Source of the DNA: Hydractinia symbiolongicarpus
Taxonomy: Eukaryota; Cnidaria; Hydrozoa; Anthoathecata; Hydractiniidae
Length of the DNA: 64,000 bases
Direction of reading: 5' to 3'
Assembly: GCF_029227915.1 (NCBI RefSeq)
Contig: NC_079886.1
Coordinates: 21,490,501 to 21,554,500 of the forward strand
A program made the translations under genes and the position numbers. The stretch's first letter is position 1, and each line of letters begins with the position of its first letter. The notes beneath the pieces are model-generated. The model did not search any database. It was not told where the DNA came from and saw only the letters and a program-made list of their open reading frames with translations. This document shows, in pieces, positions 37,012 through 59,738 of this stretch.

Positions 37012-37984
37012 CTAAAACGGCAATGTAGAACATTGTTTGATAGAAGCCTGTTTCAAATGTATGTAAAAGGCGAACTCAAGTTAGATAAATATATTAATGT
37101 TCGATGTGTTTTTGGAACATTATTTCGCAGTTTGAATAAGTGGGGCTAATTAGATATTGGTACCATTGATCTAGTCTTGATAAGCTGGACTTGCGCTTAG
37201 TAAGACCAATTTTTTGATCTTATCAACTAAAAAATATTGCTTAAATAGGACTTGAGTGCAATGACTTCAAAGTGTAGAAGACAAAAAAGAAGGATTTTGA
37301 ATGCATTGCATTAAAAAAATTGTGAAGCATTGTACTATGTTTGTGTGTTGATCGACTGTAGAACGTTGGCAGGGTCCTCCTCACAAGTTAAATTCTGATA
37401 TACGCAAACAAAATCAATAAGTGGGACATTTTTACCTCTTAAGTTCCAATTAATCAAGTCTTAAAATTGATCAGAAACAAACTGCTGCACATTGATGGAA
37501 AGAAGACTAGAGTAAAATCATTTTTTGATGCTGGAGAATTTTTGTTCATGGGTGGTTGACTTAACAAATGATAGCCTTTGATAACTTGCTTAATTTCAAA
37601 CTAAATTGGGAAGTTCATCAGGGAAATGAAAAACAACAAATCTTACGAAAGAATGGGGAAATCCAAAGAAAAAACAATAATAACGATGATGGTTAATACG
37701 TAAAACAGTTAACTTAGCTGTTAGAAGAAGAAAAAAAGTAATCGGAGTTTAAATTCTATTTTTTCTGAACTGGTGTCAAAAGCTATGCTTACACTGTTTT
37801 CTCCTCTCATCCTAAATTGTAGACAAGATCTAACGCCTTTTTTCCGCTAAGCGGAATAATTTTGAGCATTTAGATTGGTTGGCAGAAATTTCCGTTGTAT
37901 ATTTGATTTCTATTTTTGCGACGGCTCAGTAGACGTTTCTAGCCGACAAACAAACAAACAGACGAACATAACAAACAAGAATAC

Positions 37985-39878
37985 CTTTAGTCGTTTGTGT
38001 AGAACGTTTAACACCACCTGTCACTGTTGTAGGGCCGCTCTCCGTAGGGGTGGTGGTCAAACTGGTGTTAATACAACCGTATAACTCGAATCGTAAACAA
38101 GGTCTGCCGTAATATTTGACAACTTCAAGTCTTATGACACGTGCTTGGATGGCGTGTTCGAATTTTCGGTAAACAACCTGGTTGACTCTTCTGTTACCAG
38201 AGAAAATCTGGAAACAAAAAAACAATGTAGATTACACAAAACACAACCACAAAAGCAACCGCGTCACTAAAAATGTAAAAAAAATTCACCTTAACATTTC
38301 CGTGCAATTTATAATATTGAAAATCGTACTGGTTGATGCTATTCTTGAGTTTAAAATTTCGGATGAACGCAATTGCACTGTCTCGACCTAAAAGAGAAGA
38401 GTGACGTCGGTGAAGACATTTCTTCGCTCTGTTATGAATGCGGAATCAATTGTGTGCGCGCAATAATTAGATGCAAATCAAGTGATGTTTAGCTGTGCGT
38501 ACACTATAATTTAGTGCAAACTATGTGACGTTGAGTTGTGCGCGCGCAATAATTTGAGGCGAATTAAGTCATGCTGAGTTGTGCACACGCATAATTGGAT
38601 GCAAACCACGTGACATTGAGTTGTGGCGCGCAATAATTTGATGCGAATCAAGTGATGTTGAGTTGTACGCGCGCAATAATTTGGTGCTGCGCGCATAATT
38701 TGGTGCAAACCACGTGGCGTTACTTACGATTACTCATTGATTTAAGAATTTATAAATACAATACTTTAACAACAACAACATTAAACAGGGCAAGCTATTA
38801 AACATCTTACTTTGAACAGCAATTTTATTTACAGTGTAGATTTATCCGAGGTCGACACTTATCCAATGTATTCCGGAAACATATATATTCGCGCACCACG
38901 CTCCTGCAGTCACGTTCAGTTTTTCTCTGTGATTCAGTCTCGCATTAGATGCCTGGAACACAGGTCCCCGTATGGAGTACTGATGTGAACTAGATGCAAA
39001 CGCTGAAGCTTTGATGATGCTAGGATTGGCCACACCTAAATGGACAAAATAGAAAATGGCTGAAATGTTTGCATGCAATGAAAACAAAAATTTGTCATAT
39101 TTTTGTGGCAAAGGCTTTCTATAAATAAAGGTCGATAAATTCTTTATTTTCTCCTGCCCTTCAACCAGAAGCTGATGTGTTTGCTTTAAATATATACTGC
39201 AATATATATTCTATATATTAAATATATATTTCCCTTTGAATATATTGAAAAACAGGTTCACATTTTACACCCATTGAAATTCACGACAACTCCCTACACT
39301 TCCTTGAATTGAAAATCCTGCATGCGAAAAAAGTAGATTTAAGCATTCCTATCAACCGTTTAAATAAAATCATGTTAAAAAAATTGTAAGGCTACCTATT
39401 GGAGCGAAGCAATATGGCTTTTTCGTTGTGCAGTTGCGTTTTTTTACGGGAGCTGTAACACCAACTGGGTTTATAGATCCTTGTCGCAGTTTTCTTGTTT
39501 TGTGACCAAATTTTCTGTTAAAAGGTTTACGCCTATTTTTTCTAGATTGATCAACTTCACTGTAGATATTTTTATTATTAGCTCGAGAATTGATGGAAGC
39601 TAGTGATTTTTAGTGATCTTTTTCCTTTTGTCCCATTGTCTCTTCCCCTAATTTTTCTTTGTAGCCATTCATGTCTTCTTTGACGTTTCCTTCTGGAGAA
39701 GCATTTTCATCTTCTAATAAGTCACTTGGAATATTTTTGTCATCTAGTGTTTCTAAAGAATCTTGCGACGTTTGTGACTGCATCAGCATGGAATTTTCTC
39801 TTGATGTATCAGTTACACTCTCTTTATCATCTTCATAAGTAGATAGATCGTCGAATTGATTTTCTGTTTTGGTCGTGA
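37985..39878 (-). pseudogene. G3 module 1: linker and F5/8C with two independent stop codons
   Basis: Linker 39396-39878 is 483 rather than 477 bases: a short local duplication (TAGTGAT type) inserts six bases and a TAA at 39610-39612. F5/8C exon A (38811-39035) has TAA at 38842-38844 where other copies have CAA after WISVDLG. Exons B (38290-38387) and C (37985-38207) are intact. Confidence 0.85.
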
Positions 39879-42800
39879 CTAAAACGGCAATGTAGAACAT
39901 TGTTTGATAGAAGCCTGTTTCAAATGTATGTAAAAGGCGAACTCAAGTTAGATAAATATATTAATGTTCGATGTGTTTTTGGAACATTATTTCGCAGTTT
40001 GAATAAGTGGGGCTAATTAGATATTGGTACCATTGATCTAGTCTTGATAAGCTGGACTTGCGCTTAGTAAGACCAATTTTTTGATCTTATCAACTAAAAA
40101 ATATTGCTTAAATAGGACTTGAGTGCAATGACTTCAAAGTGTAGAAGACAAAAAAGAAGGATTTTGAATGCATTGCATTAAAAAAATTGTGAAGCATTGT
40201 ACTATGTTTGTGTGTTGATCGACTGTAGAACGTTGGCAGGGTCCTCCTCACAAGTTAAATTCTAATATACGCAAACAAAATCAATAAGTGGGACATTTTT
40301 ACCTCTTAAGTTCCAATTAATCAAGTCTTAAAATTGATCAGAAACAAACTGCTGCACATTGATGGAAAGAAGACTAGAGTAAAATCATTTTTTGATGCTG
40401 GAGAATTTTTGTTCATGGGTGGTTGACTTAACAAATGATAGCCTTTGATAACTTGCTTAATTTCAAACTAAATTGGGAAGTTCATCAGGGAAATGAAAAA
40501 CAACAAATCTTACGAAAGAATGGGGAAATCCAAAGAAAAAACAATAATAACGATGATGGTTAATACGTAAAACAGTTAACTTAGCTGTTAGAAGAAGGAA
40601 AAAAGTAATCGGAGTTTAAATTCTATTTTTCCTGAACTGGTGTCAAAAGCTATGCTTACACTGTTTTCTCCTCTCATCCTAAATTGTAGACAAGATCTAA
40701 CGCCTTTTTTCCGCTAAGCGGAATAATTTTGAGCATTTAGATTGGTTGGCAGAAATTTCCGTTGTATATTTGATTTCTATTTTTGCGACGGCTCAGTAGA
40801 CGTTTCTAGCCGTTCACATTTTTTTCACCTTACACAGAATAGTTCGCGTAGTAGAGATAATTTTCTACTGCAATTTTTTGCGCAGAAACATTAAACCAGA
40901 ATCTGCAATGCTTTGTAAAAAGGGTGCCGTACCCTGAAGTATATTCTGAAAGCATTTCTTTAGTCTTAGGATACACAAGAATAATAATTGGAGCAACTTA
41001 AGCCTTGATATGGCTATAGATGTTAATATAATGTTCATTTTTGTTTTTTCAAATGCACACTAAAAGATAATATATTCATTTTGTCGTCCAGCGAATTTTC
41101 TATACGCGCTTTTTTATAAAAATATAGTTCATAAGAATATTTAACTGGGGTTCAGGATAAAATGTGTTATGCTTTCTAATAATGTGTTAGACATTCTTCT
41201 AACAGCGCATAATTTATTTTTGCAGTGTAGAATCCAAAAAAGAATAATGTTTCCCGAAACCTTTGAAATCGGGAAACACCGCATACTTTACAGAACATTT
41301 CGACGCTGTCTTAAACCTTCTTAGTGGTATCCTCATAAGTCCTCTTCTTAATTCAGCGAGGGAAAAAAAGTATATTTTATAAGTTCACTCGTTCACGTTC
41401 CTATCATTTTAGATGCTAACTGAGAGGTTGCGTGTAAAGGAGACAGTTTTATGCAAAAACGCGATGGTTTTGCGGATATGGGTCATATATAATCACTATA
41501 CAAGCTTATTTTGAGAATTTCTTTTAAAGCTTTACTTTGTAATTTTAGATATTTTTTTTTACTTTATTTCCCACTAAAAGTATTCATTACCTCTTTGTAG
41601 ATGTAGTATAGGTCCTTTTATTCTATCATCCTTCCTAAAGTTCACATAGTTCGTATCGACCAAATTTTCTCCTTTACTATGAAAGTCTCCAGGTTTAAAA
41701 TTAAATCGTTTCTCTGAGTCACCTATCTGTGTAGTACACCAACCAACATTGACAAAAGCCGACACATACAAAAATTTAGCGTCCTCTCTGCTAATTTTCG
41801 TGTCGTAAAACTTAACAGAATATGAGGAATGCTTGCTTCGTTGCGGATCGTGAATAACGTCTTGTCCTAATCTCACTGCATCTTCATTGTTTAAAGCTGC
41901 TTTGTATAACATTACGACAAGACAGGATCCTGCTGGTAGTTGGTAAGGGAAGCGCTTGCTGTAAGTAATACCACCTTCCACTCTTATTCCAGTTAAATCC
42001 ACCATTGATTTAGCTGTGTCTGCAAGTAGGATCAAGGCTGCAACAAGTAGAGTGCATTTCGCGATAATTTCGTGTCGTCTAAACATTCTGTGTTGACATG
42101 TCTTCCGTAGAAATAAGTTTTGTAGAATTTTATTGAAAGAATTTATTTGCAATCAGTTGAGTTATTATTCCTCGTGAGAATGTTTGTATGACGTGATAGT
42201 AATGTATTTTCTGCTTCGCTGTGTTTTTATTCTTCGCTTGACATGATTTGAAAGCACAAAAAGTTATTCAGCACAACCCGGAAGACACTGTGTAAAATGA
42301 AACCGCGGGTTTCCATTCTTTCGCTCTCTTTTTTTTAACCATAAATTTATAAAAAAAATTATTGAACAAAGATGAAGACTGGAAACTAGAATCTGGAAAC
42401 TAATTGGTTGGAAGACTGTTTATAAAAAGCTTTATGACTTATTCTTTACTGAACAGTGCATAGCATACAACATGCAAAGCACCTCTTTTTCATTTCGTGG
42501 CTTTTGTTATCTGCATTCTATTTTTAGCATAATTATTATCAGCATCATTGGCTTCAGACTGTCGGTCCCTCAGCGGAAAATAAGTGTCTATTTGTGACAT
42601 TTCTCAGTAGAGAAAACTTGAGGTGATGATACAACATGACTTTCTGTAAACACGTGTTATCGGCATCTTTCAAACTATTTTTTCACATTATTGAAGCTGC
42701 ATGCAATGTACAAGTATGTTTCCAGAAAACATTTGAATTTCTGCGATGTCACAATAGGAGGAGCATATCTGACAACGCTCTGTGCAATAGTATTTACGTG

Positions 42801-43486
42801 CATATATCCGAAAATCCGATTGTGCATAATCCAAACAAATACTACCTACAATGACTACAATTTACGAACAATGCAATCGATGATGTGCTTTGCTTCTTTT
42901 ATGTTGATGTTTTAAATGCAGATAGATTGCATGTCGCTTCTTATGCAGATCTTAATCATTCGTAACTTTGTTTCAATTAAAAACACAGCCGTCGTCAACT
43001 CGCTGTTATTTAAACTCAACATCATCCTAAGGAAAAAATCTTAGCGGGGAAGAAAATTTAGCAAAAAAAAAACAAAAAAAACGCCAGGTTTAATTCCCCT
43101 AAAATGAATTTTTTTCACCGTATGAAAACATTAATTGTTCTTTCTAATGATCAGAGAATATGTTTTTGATTTTGATATTTGACAGGAGTGACCTTCTTTT
43201 CATATAAGTTTACATTTGTTATTGTAAAAAAATCACCCTACATGTTTCTCCTTAAACAAAAATTCTCGTCATTCGCCAAATAAATTTCTCGCTAAAATTT
43301 CTTCCCTAAACGAAATTATTTATAGAATAGTCTCAGTATCCACGTGGACAGACACCCTATCTGTAAAGTTAATCTATATCCGCAACGTGTGAGCAGGGTC
43401 TAAAAAATGGCTTCTTTCACGAAAACTAGCAAAAGTGGCTCAAATTAATATTGTGGTCCTTATACGGTCTGTAGAGTTGCTTATGT

Positions 43487-43670
43487 GGAAACACGTGAAC
43501 CAATCAAAAACATGGTAGAAAAACTTGAACCAATAAAAAACATGGTAGAAAAACTTGAACCAATCAAAAACATGGTAGAAAAACTTGAACCAATCAAAAA
43601 CATGGTAGAAACACGTGAACCAATCAAAAACATGGTGGAAACACGTGAACCAATCAAAAACATGGTGTTT
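43487..43670. repeat. 30-bp minisatellite, about 6 copies (block 4)
   Basis: Same repeat, position and copy number as in block 1. Confidence 0.88.
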
Positions 43671-44200
43671 TTTGTTTAGATTTGATTATTTAATAGCTAC
43701 CAACATTTTCAGATATTAAAAAAGAATCCGGACATCTGACCATTACAATCAGTAGTCTTGGATATGATGATTTGACAATGATTCGATTACTTTACGCAAT
43801 TATTTGAAAATAACAAAATGGATGCTAATCTAAGCCACAAAATGTTTTTACAATAAAATAATCCGAATCCTTTTTGTTTTGATTTCAATACACAAAATGT
43901 AAAAATTATTTTTGTATTTAAGAATATTATTACTTTCAAAGGGAAGATTTTCATTTTGTGTTCTAGGATCCCTTTAACTACAAAATCATGAGGCAACAAC
44001 TAAAACGAGATTTTATGAGTCTGCTGGAAATGTGTTTGAGTATTTTACAATATGGACGATGATATCCCCAACAATTCTGCTGGAGATATATTTATTGGAA
44101 ATAAAACATGACATGCACAATATAAAAAATAGATAAAAACACAAGTTAAAGAAAAGAAAAATCGAAAAAATAGCCTATAACAGATGTGAGACACATAACT

Positions 44201-44206
44201 TTTATT
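44201..44206 (-). terminator. Polyadenylation signal of G4
   Basis: AATAAA on the minus strand, about 105 bases beyond the G4 stop. Confidence 0.5.
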
Positions 44207-44310
44207 TCCTTGTCAAACTACATAACTATCCGTGAAGTATATATGAAAAGTTCTAAATTAAAACTGAACAACTTCCTGCTTTCTCTTATAGAACATGTAT
44301 TATCAAAATA

Positions 44311-53749
<9,439 letters not shown>

Positions 53750-55828
53750 TTTTATATCTACATACGTGCAAACATGACCTTAATATCTCCTATTGTTGCA
53801 TGTCTTTGTAAGTGTTTTTACCATAAGTATACATGCATCATTGGGCATCTGTTTGCCTCCATTGAAAATAATTCTGTATGACAAGGATGCTATGTGAGGG
53901 TTATTCAGCATTTTTGTATCGCATTTGTTATTTGTAGATTGAAGATTGAAGACCGCTTCAACAGACAAAAGACGGCTTTTATTAATCAGTTATAATTATC
54001 ATTCCTGTGGCATAAAAATCTTATTGGCACAGTGACTAATTTCGTCCAAGGATTTCCTAAACGTAACACCTTTGTATCTGCTTCTCAATTAGATGCATTG
54101 ATTTAACGTTATAACTAAAGGAGGTATTCAAAACAAAATGCAGTTTGAAACCCTTCTATATACGTTTAGTATTTGTTATCAAGAAGAACCCCGGACATTA
54201 ATTGGTTTTTAGAAACAGAATTCAACTTAACAAAATAAGGTTTGCAATCTGTTTGGGAATATTAACCTGCGTCTCTGAATAGCTTTTCCCTATCCAGTCT
54301 ATTTTTATGTCATTGGATGGGGAATGGTTTTTTTAAACTTATATTTTATAAATTGTACTTATCGATTTTAAATAAAGATTCTCTTATATAATCCAACCGT
54401 TCTTCACATCGGTTTAAATACCGGTATCGATAGAGGTGCACGATTGCCTGAAAGAATCACGCAAGTTAATACTACGACGACAATATCATCTAACTCGAAA
54501 AGAAAGCTTCAGAACCTAACTCTAATAAAAACTAATAAAAGTTATGCATAGTTGTACGTAGAAACTATACAAACTAGGATTCGCATAAGCGACTGAACAA
54601 GCTCCATACATGTATCATTTAGAACAAGCACATATTCACGCCCGTTTTAAATAACATACGCCCTCGATCAATAACAAATTAGCTGCTAACCCGTTGAAAG
54701 CGCCGTAAAAATATTTTTGCTGGACATATATCGCCTTTGCTAATTCATGCATGTAAAACATTTAGCAAGACATTGGCCTTGCAAACAGGCAGATAAAACG
54801 AAGATTATTACTATAAAAGTAGTCGATAACTTGTGAGAAAAAACACAATTCCTCTGTCACATGGAAGTCGATAAAAATATATTGCATTTGCTTTTTCGTG
54901 TGTCCGTGGCACGAATTTATTTTAGCGCTAACGAAAGACTGTATTTATTAACATAGAGAGGCGACAGTTTTATATCAAATAAAATGGTATCTTAGTTCAA
55001 TTAGACCCCAGATCCCTTTAAGATAAACTCGAAAGTTTTAATCTTAAAGAACTTTGAGGACGGGATGATTTTAGTTCCTAATCAAGCGTGTGAGTATTTG
55101 ATGCAAAAAGAAAATTTGTGAAAGGCAATGCACGGGGAGGTTCAGACAGCTAACACGATGGATAAACGTAACATGTTCTTTAATTAAATTCTAAGATGTA
55201 GCAACATTTATATCATCCTCGTCCTCAGGGTTTGTTGCCTATATCAAAACCACTAGCGCTTCAGCTCAATAAGTTTTTTCGCCGCTGTTTTCGATGTCAA
55301 AAAGGCAAAAGAGGTTATATTTTTTAATATTTGTATATTTGAAGCATCGTTGACGTATTTCTTCGTGTAGTGTAAAAAACACGGGTTACATAATTCTTTA
55401 AAGAGTTGCTGTACTGTTCATTAGTCAAAGTGGGTGAAGAAATAGCCGTGGAGTATTTGAAATTTGTTTGGGATACATACACGCGTTGTTTTTCATAATG
55501 CTATCGAATAAATCCTAATAGTTAATATAAATAAGTAATGAAAGAAAATATATTAAGAAAAATGTATTAAGAAAATAGAAAACGTATTAAAGGCAATTAA
55601 TACTTTAAAAAAAGTGCCGAAATTTTCATTCATTATTAACCAGACACACACTAAATTTGTCGGTGTGTATTCAAAAAAGGGAAATTTCTCAAGATAGGCC
55701 TTTATTGTATTTCCATTAATTTTATTCTATAGTCTCTATTCAGCATATCAACTCGCTCATCCAAAACTACTAGTTATAAGGAAAGTTAATAAAAGTTTCT
55801 TTTGTTCCGACATCTGTATTACAATTCT
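53750..55828. other. Intergenic between G4 head and G5 tail
   Basis: 2.1 kb without a convincing gene. It is AT-rich and not part of the duplicated blocks. A CCTCGTCCTCAGGG string near 55218-55231 resembles one end of the palindromic element at 58369-58445. Confidence 0.55.
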
Positions 55829-55833
55829 TTATT
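55828..55833 (-). terminator. Polyadenylation signal overlapping the G5 stop codon
   Basis: AATAAA on the minus strand; its TAA is the G5 stop codon. If used, the 3' untranslated region would be very short. I did not find a clearly better AATAAA just downstream. Confidence 0.35.
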
Positions 55834-56110
55834 TTCCAGACTGGCAACAAACACCGGTGCAATGAGCTGGATTACATTGGTTATGACAATGCACCGGACA
55901 TAATTTTGTAGTAGGTTGAACTGGTGTTTTCTTTGGTGATGTTGCTGGTTTGGTAATCAGTGTAATTGGCCTTGTTGCTGTGATAACTGGTTTAGTAGCG
56001 GTCACTTTCGTTGATGAAATGACAGGCTCAGTTGTTGTGGTTTCACCTGCGGTGGTTGGTGGTTCAGTGGTGACAGCGGCTGTTGATGTAGATTCTGTTG
56101 ATGTTGATTC

Positions 56111-56142
<32 letters not shown>

Positions 56143-57008
56143 GCACACACTCATCAGTTTCTAAAAAAAAAAAACAGACTATGTACATTAAGAAAACAAC
56201 ATAAAAATCATCCTGTAAGTGTAGCATGTAAGTTTGGATTGACGTAGCAGTAGCTCATGTGTTATGCACAGACCACGATAGACTTCTACGCAAATCCCTT
56301 TACATAATAACCTAATAATTTGTTGTAAAATCAGCAAACATCATATAAATCATGCAGAAAAACATGGTAAGCATCCTAGTAACCTTTTTCTGAATGTCCT
56401 ATAAATGACGATGGTTAATCGAATGACGGAGGAAAATTAATTAAACGTTTAAATAGCCTTTAGCAAAGTTAGAAAACAAATAATAGTACACTTCTCTCCT
56501 TTGATTTCTATAGCTAGTAGAATGCAATGATCTAACAGATTGCAAATACAAGCAACTCTAAACATATTACTACTAAATGCATACCTGATAATAGCTCTAA
56601 CTTTGGTCCAAGAAATTTTGAAGCAACGATTTCCCACGTCTTTTTCTCAATTCTTGTTATTTTAGATTTAAAGCTGGCATGTTTTCCGGCTGGTGCCAAC
56701 TTGCAGAAACCTATGTTAACTTTTGCTTCCAATGCCAATAAGGGGTGACTGCTGTAAATCTTACTTGGTAATGGTATTTCATATGTCAACTTTGATTTTG
56801 ACGGTTCCCAAATGTATTCGCTTTTGATTTTTTTGTAATTCTCTTCTCCTTGATCCTCAAATGTGGTAATGACCATACAGGATCCTTCTCTTGCTCTGAA
56901 GGGGAAACAATATGGATAACTCAGCTCACCAATTAATGTTGTACCATTAAGATTCAATGATGCCATTAACTGTGGAACTACCATGCCAATCAAAAAAAGG
57001 AGAATCAT
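55829..57008 (-). CDS. G5: minimal family member, signal peptide + head domain + Thr-rich stalk + Cys tail
   Basis: Two exons. Exon 1 (56585-57008) starts at the ATG opening a signal peptide (MILLFLIGMVVPQLMAS). The head domain has REGSCMVI and VNIGFC, matching the two conserved Cys positions in the other members. Its donor is CAG-GTATG, phase 1. Exon 2 (55829-56160) follows a T-run and AG, phase 1; the joined codon is Glu. It encodes ETDECVP, a Thr/Ser-rich mucin-like stalk, then CPVHCHNQCNPAHCTGVCC and QSGK-stop. The product is about 251 residues. The tail spacing is C-x3-C-x3-C-x4-C-x3-CC, as in G1-G4. Intervening exons are not needed, and none was seen in the 424-base intron. It lies outside the repeated blocks, so it may approximate the ancestral architecture. 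Confidence 0.82.
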
Positions 57009-59468
57009 GATTTTTCTTTCTCTGACTCTTCTATCTTTGCTTATTTTTATATCTTTGAGATATGTGTTCTTATGCGCTTTCCGCAATAATGATTTTAATG
57101 GTTTTGTTTACCGTGTGTGCTAAGTTCGGTACAACAAGGAAAAACTGTACCTTCTTTAGTTAATGGTTAAGAATAATGCCAAACACATTTTGAGGACAGT
57201 GGATCCAACCTTATGCCTGCTAATAATTTTGTATCAATTCGGAAAAACATTCATTTTTTGGAAAGTATTTTGTCGCCAGGTTTTTCAAATTTTCATGATA
57301 CAGTAGTCGAATAAAAGTGATTTCAGTTTTTTTTTTGTTTAAAATGGTGGTACAATCTTTAACATTTTTTGCTTCCTTAAACCAACATTTCTACAAGTGC
57401 GACAATATTAAAGTCAACAACAAAAATCAATTCCGCGTTATAAATCTGTGTTGAAAACTGTGGTAATTTCTTGTGTTTGTCTTAAAACTAAATTCATTTA
57501 AATTAGTGTGATTCGAGGCTAGGTGGTCCTGTTGCAAAGCGGTTAATTCATTAACAATCTGGACCACCCTAATGAAAACAAGAGTGATGGTACTGTTTTG
57601 TAGATTTTAGGGGAAAAAAGATTCTTGAAATTTAGAACCAATGGAATTACCACTATTTAAGAAAACTCATGGAAAGCCGGATGCGTTTATTTATACTTTT
57701 CAATAATTAGCTTCTCTGATAAATCTTTTGCGGCAGATCTTTGCGATTTAAACACAATGAAATCATCGTTAAAAGAAAGTGATAACGAATAATTTAACTA
57801 CTTCGAACATGTTTGTGACCAGTTATCATTACCCCATTATAACTTTGAATTAGCAATGGTACAATTTTTTTCCTTTGATTGATACCCTATTTATATAAAT
57901 CCGCAGTGCTTCATTTGGTTCCCCGATGTGTGACAGCACGAAAAAGGTTAACTGAAACCATACAATTATTCTGCTGATGTTTTCAATACAACATGATTAA
58001 AAGACCGAACAGCTACGTTTTTCATATACATCCGCCCGCCTGCATTGATCTACTCTTAAGCAATAATGCCAACGACAGGTGCAAAAAAAATTTTTAAAAA
58101 AGGAAAAATTCTGGCAAGTTTTAACGCTAGCATAACTCCTTCTCTCTCCGCAAAAACAACTGTTGAGAGAAGAATGTATGTTTTATTCTACATAAAGTAC
58201 TTTTTGTCCGCTTTTTTCCAAATTTTGTCATTATTTTTGCATATCTAGCTTAGACTGTATAATAATACAAGTCTTTTAAAACAATAAACTTGCCATAAAA
58301 ACAAACAATAAAACATTCTGTCATAAACACACACAAAACCTAAAGGCGTCGTGCTTGTCTTTTTTTAACCTCGTCCCCAGGTTTTTTTTGCCTTTTTGCA
58401 TCAAGTAACCGCTAGCGAGTTTGACATTAAACCCTGGGGACGAGGATGTTTCTTTCAACCTTTGGAGTTTGATGGTACCTTTTTAAATAAGTTAATTAAT
58501 TCAAATTTCGTCTTCCTCGGTTCTGTTTCTTTTATTCAAATTGGGAGCCACTCAAAGCATATCTAAAGACAAAAAAGTTTAATCCACGTCTAACCTGGAA
58601 ATATAATAATGTGAAACTGGTCATATATTTCTAATCTTGAGTGAATAATATAAATATTAAGAACTTATGTTCTTAAAATTTTTCAGAAAAAGTCATATTT
58701 TTCTTTAACTGTTTAACTGTCTGGATGCAGATAAATGTACACGTTATTTTTGCGAGAACGTATTAATTTTGACTAAACTCTTGTGTGTGCGGCTCAACCG
58801 AAAAATCAGGTTTGTCAGGGGCGTAGTCAATGGTTATTAAAGGTTAAGGGAGGCTTTCTTGGTCACTTAATACGATAAAAGGCTCCAATATTTAAAATTT
58901 GGTTGCAATTGGGGAAATCAAGTACCTCCTTCATCAGCGTTGTTCATCTGAAACGATTTTACTTTTTAACGGCCTGGATTTTCATTGTCAAATTTTCTAA
59001 GCATGGTCTTTACGTACTTTTTTAATTTATTTATAGCCAATTTTGGCCTCAATGTTCTTATAAACTAAGTTCTAATAAAAAGGACTCGCGTATTTTAAAC
59101 AATTCACTGGTAAGCTTGTTTCTGAGAAGTCTGAAAAAAGTGTGCCCCCTCCCCATAGCATCATGCATTTTTGAAGTCGGATGAATCGCTAGGATAAATC
59201 TTAACAGCTTTTGATGCCGGGTATAACAAATTCGGTACATTTTATACACGAGGACTGTTCGGCAAAATAGTATAGACGGATTCGCTAATGTGTTTACATA
59301 AGTTTACATATCGGTCCGCAATAAATAATATGGGAGACCATCTGCTCAAAGGTTTGCATTGACTTTTTGAAATTATATGAATATCTATTTGAAAATTGCA
59401 TTGAGCATTAAAAATGAAACCTGCCAAGATATTTCACGCGTACGTGTTAAATTTCGAATGTGAGTTTG
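57009..59468. other. Divergent intergenic region between G5 and the E-Syt-like gene
   Basis: 2.5 kb without a supported gene, lying between two divergently transcribed genes, so both promoters probably fall here. A plus-strand TTTATATAAATCC at about 57890 resembles a TATA box but lies 1.6 kb from the nearest plus-strand start. It contains the MITE-like palindrome at 58369-58445. Confidence 0.5.
58369..58445. mobile_element. MITE-like palindrome with CCTCGTCCCCAGG ends
   Basis: 77-bp element whose ends CCTCGTCCCCAGG and CCTGGGGACGAGG are perfect inverted repeats of 13 bases; the interior has no coding capacity. A diverged end of the same type lies near 55218. Likely a short non-autonomous DNA transposon. 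Confidence 0.6.
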
Positions 59469-59738
59469 ATGCTTCACACGACAATGGATACCTCACAGAG
59501 AAGAGAACAAGAAATTAAGGAGTTTGTTATTAAAACTGGCAGACAATCTCTAGCAGTACTTACAATATGGCTTGTAGGCTGGTTTGGATTTAGTTATGCT
59601 TGGATACTGGGCTCCCTTTTTGTATTCTTATGGTGGAGGAGAGATAAAAAAGCAAAAAAGGCCAAGCTTAATGCTTTAAGAGCAATAACATGTGACGAGA
59701 AAAATGTTTTGCAGCAGTTGAAAAACCTTCCATCATGG
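59469..59738 (+). CDS. Extended-synaptotagmin-like protein, first exon (partial)
   Basis: 90-codon exon with ATG at 59469 (a second ATG at 59484). A charged N-terminus (MDTSQRREQEIKEF) is followed by a long hydrophobic stretch at about residues 28-53 (LTIWLVGWFGFSYAWILGSL), then WWRRDKKAKKAK and ALRAITCDEKNVLQQLKNLPSW. This matches the start of extended synaptotagmins: an ER-membrane hairpin, WWRR, a basic run, an acidic ALxxxxxEE-type segment and LP(A/S)WV just before the SMP domain. The exon stops at the donor TGG-GTATGT, phase 0. E-Syts tether ER to plasma membrane and transfer lipids. The SMP and C2 exons are not in the window, so the first intron exceeds 4.2 kb. It is unrelated to the neighbouring cluster. 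Confidence 0.72.

Larger units (their letters stand above)
33582..40812. repeat. Two tandem units of G3, the left one longer because it keeps LDLa exons
   Basis: The right unit, 37946-40812, is like the 2858-bp units. The left unit, 33582-37945, carries about 1.5 kb extra (33681 to about 35190) with the LDLa exons. Outside that the units are nearly identical. Confidence 0.9.
32291..42086 (-). pseudogene. G3: two-module member retaining five LDLa repeats; disrupted by stops and a frameshift
   Basis: Exons in transcription order: head 41591-42086; module 1 linker 39396-39878, A 38811-39035, B 38290-38387, C 37985-38207; module 2 linker 36535-37011, A 35950-36174, B 35429-35526, C from 35346 downward; LDLa exons 35036-35150, 34483-34644, 33812-34175; Thr-rich exon 33621-33714; TIL 33329-33532; tail 32291-32526. 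Three lesions are visible. A 6-base insertion in the first linker creates TAA at 39610-39612, leaving about 254 residues. A CAA-to-TAA change lies at 38842-38844 in F5/8C exon A. An 8-base deletion near 35230 shifts the frame in the second C exon. The LDLa exons themselves are open and phase-matched (1/2, 2/2, 2/0). The gene most likely makes no full product, though it preserves the ancestral exon layout. Confidence 0.68.
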
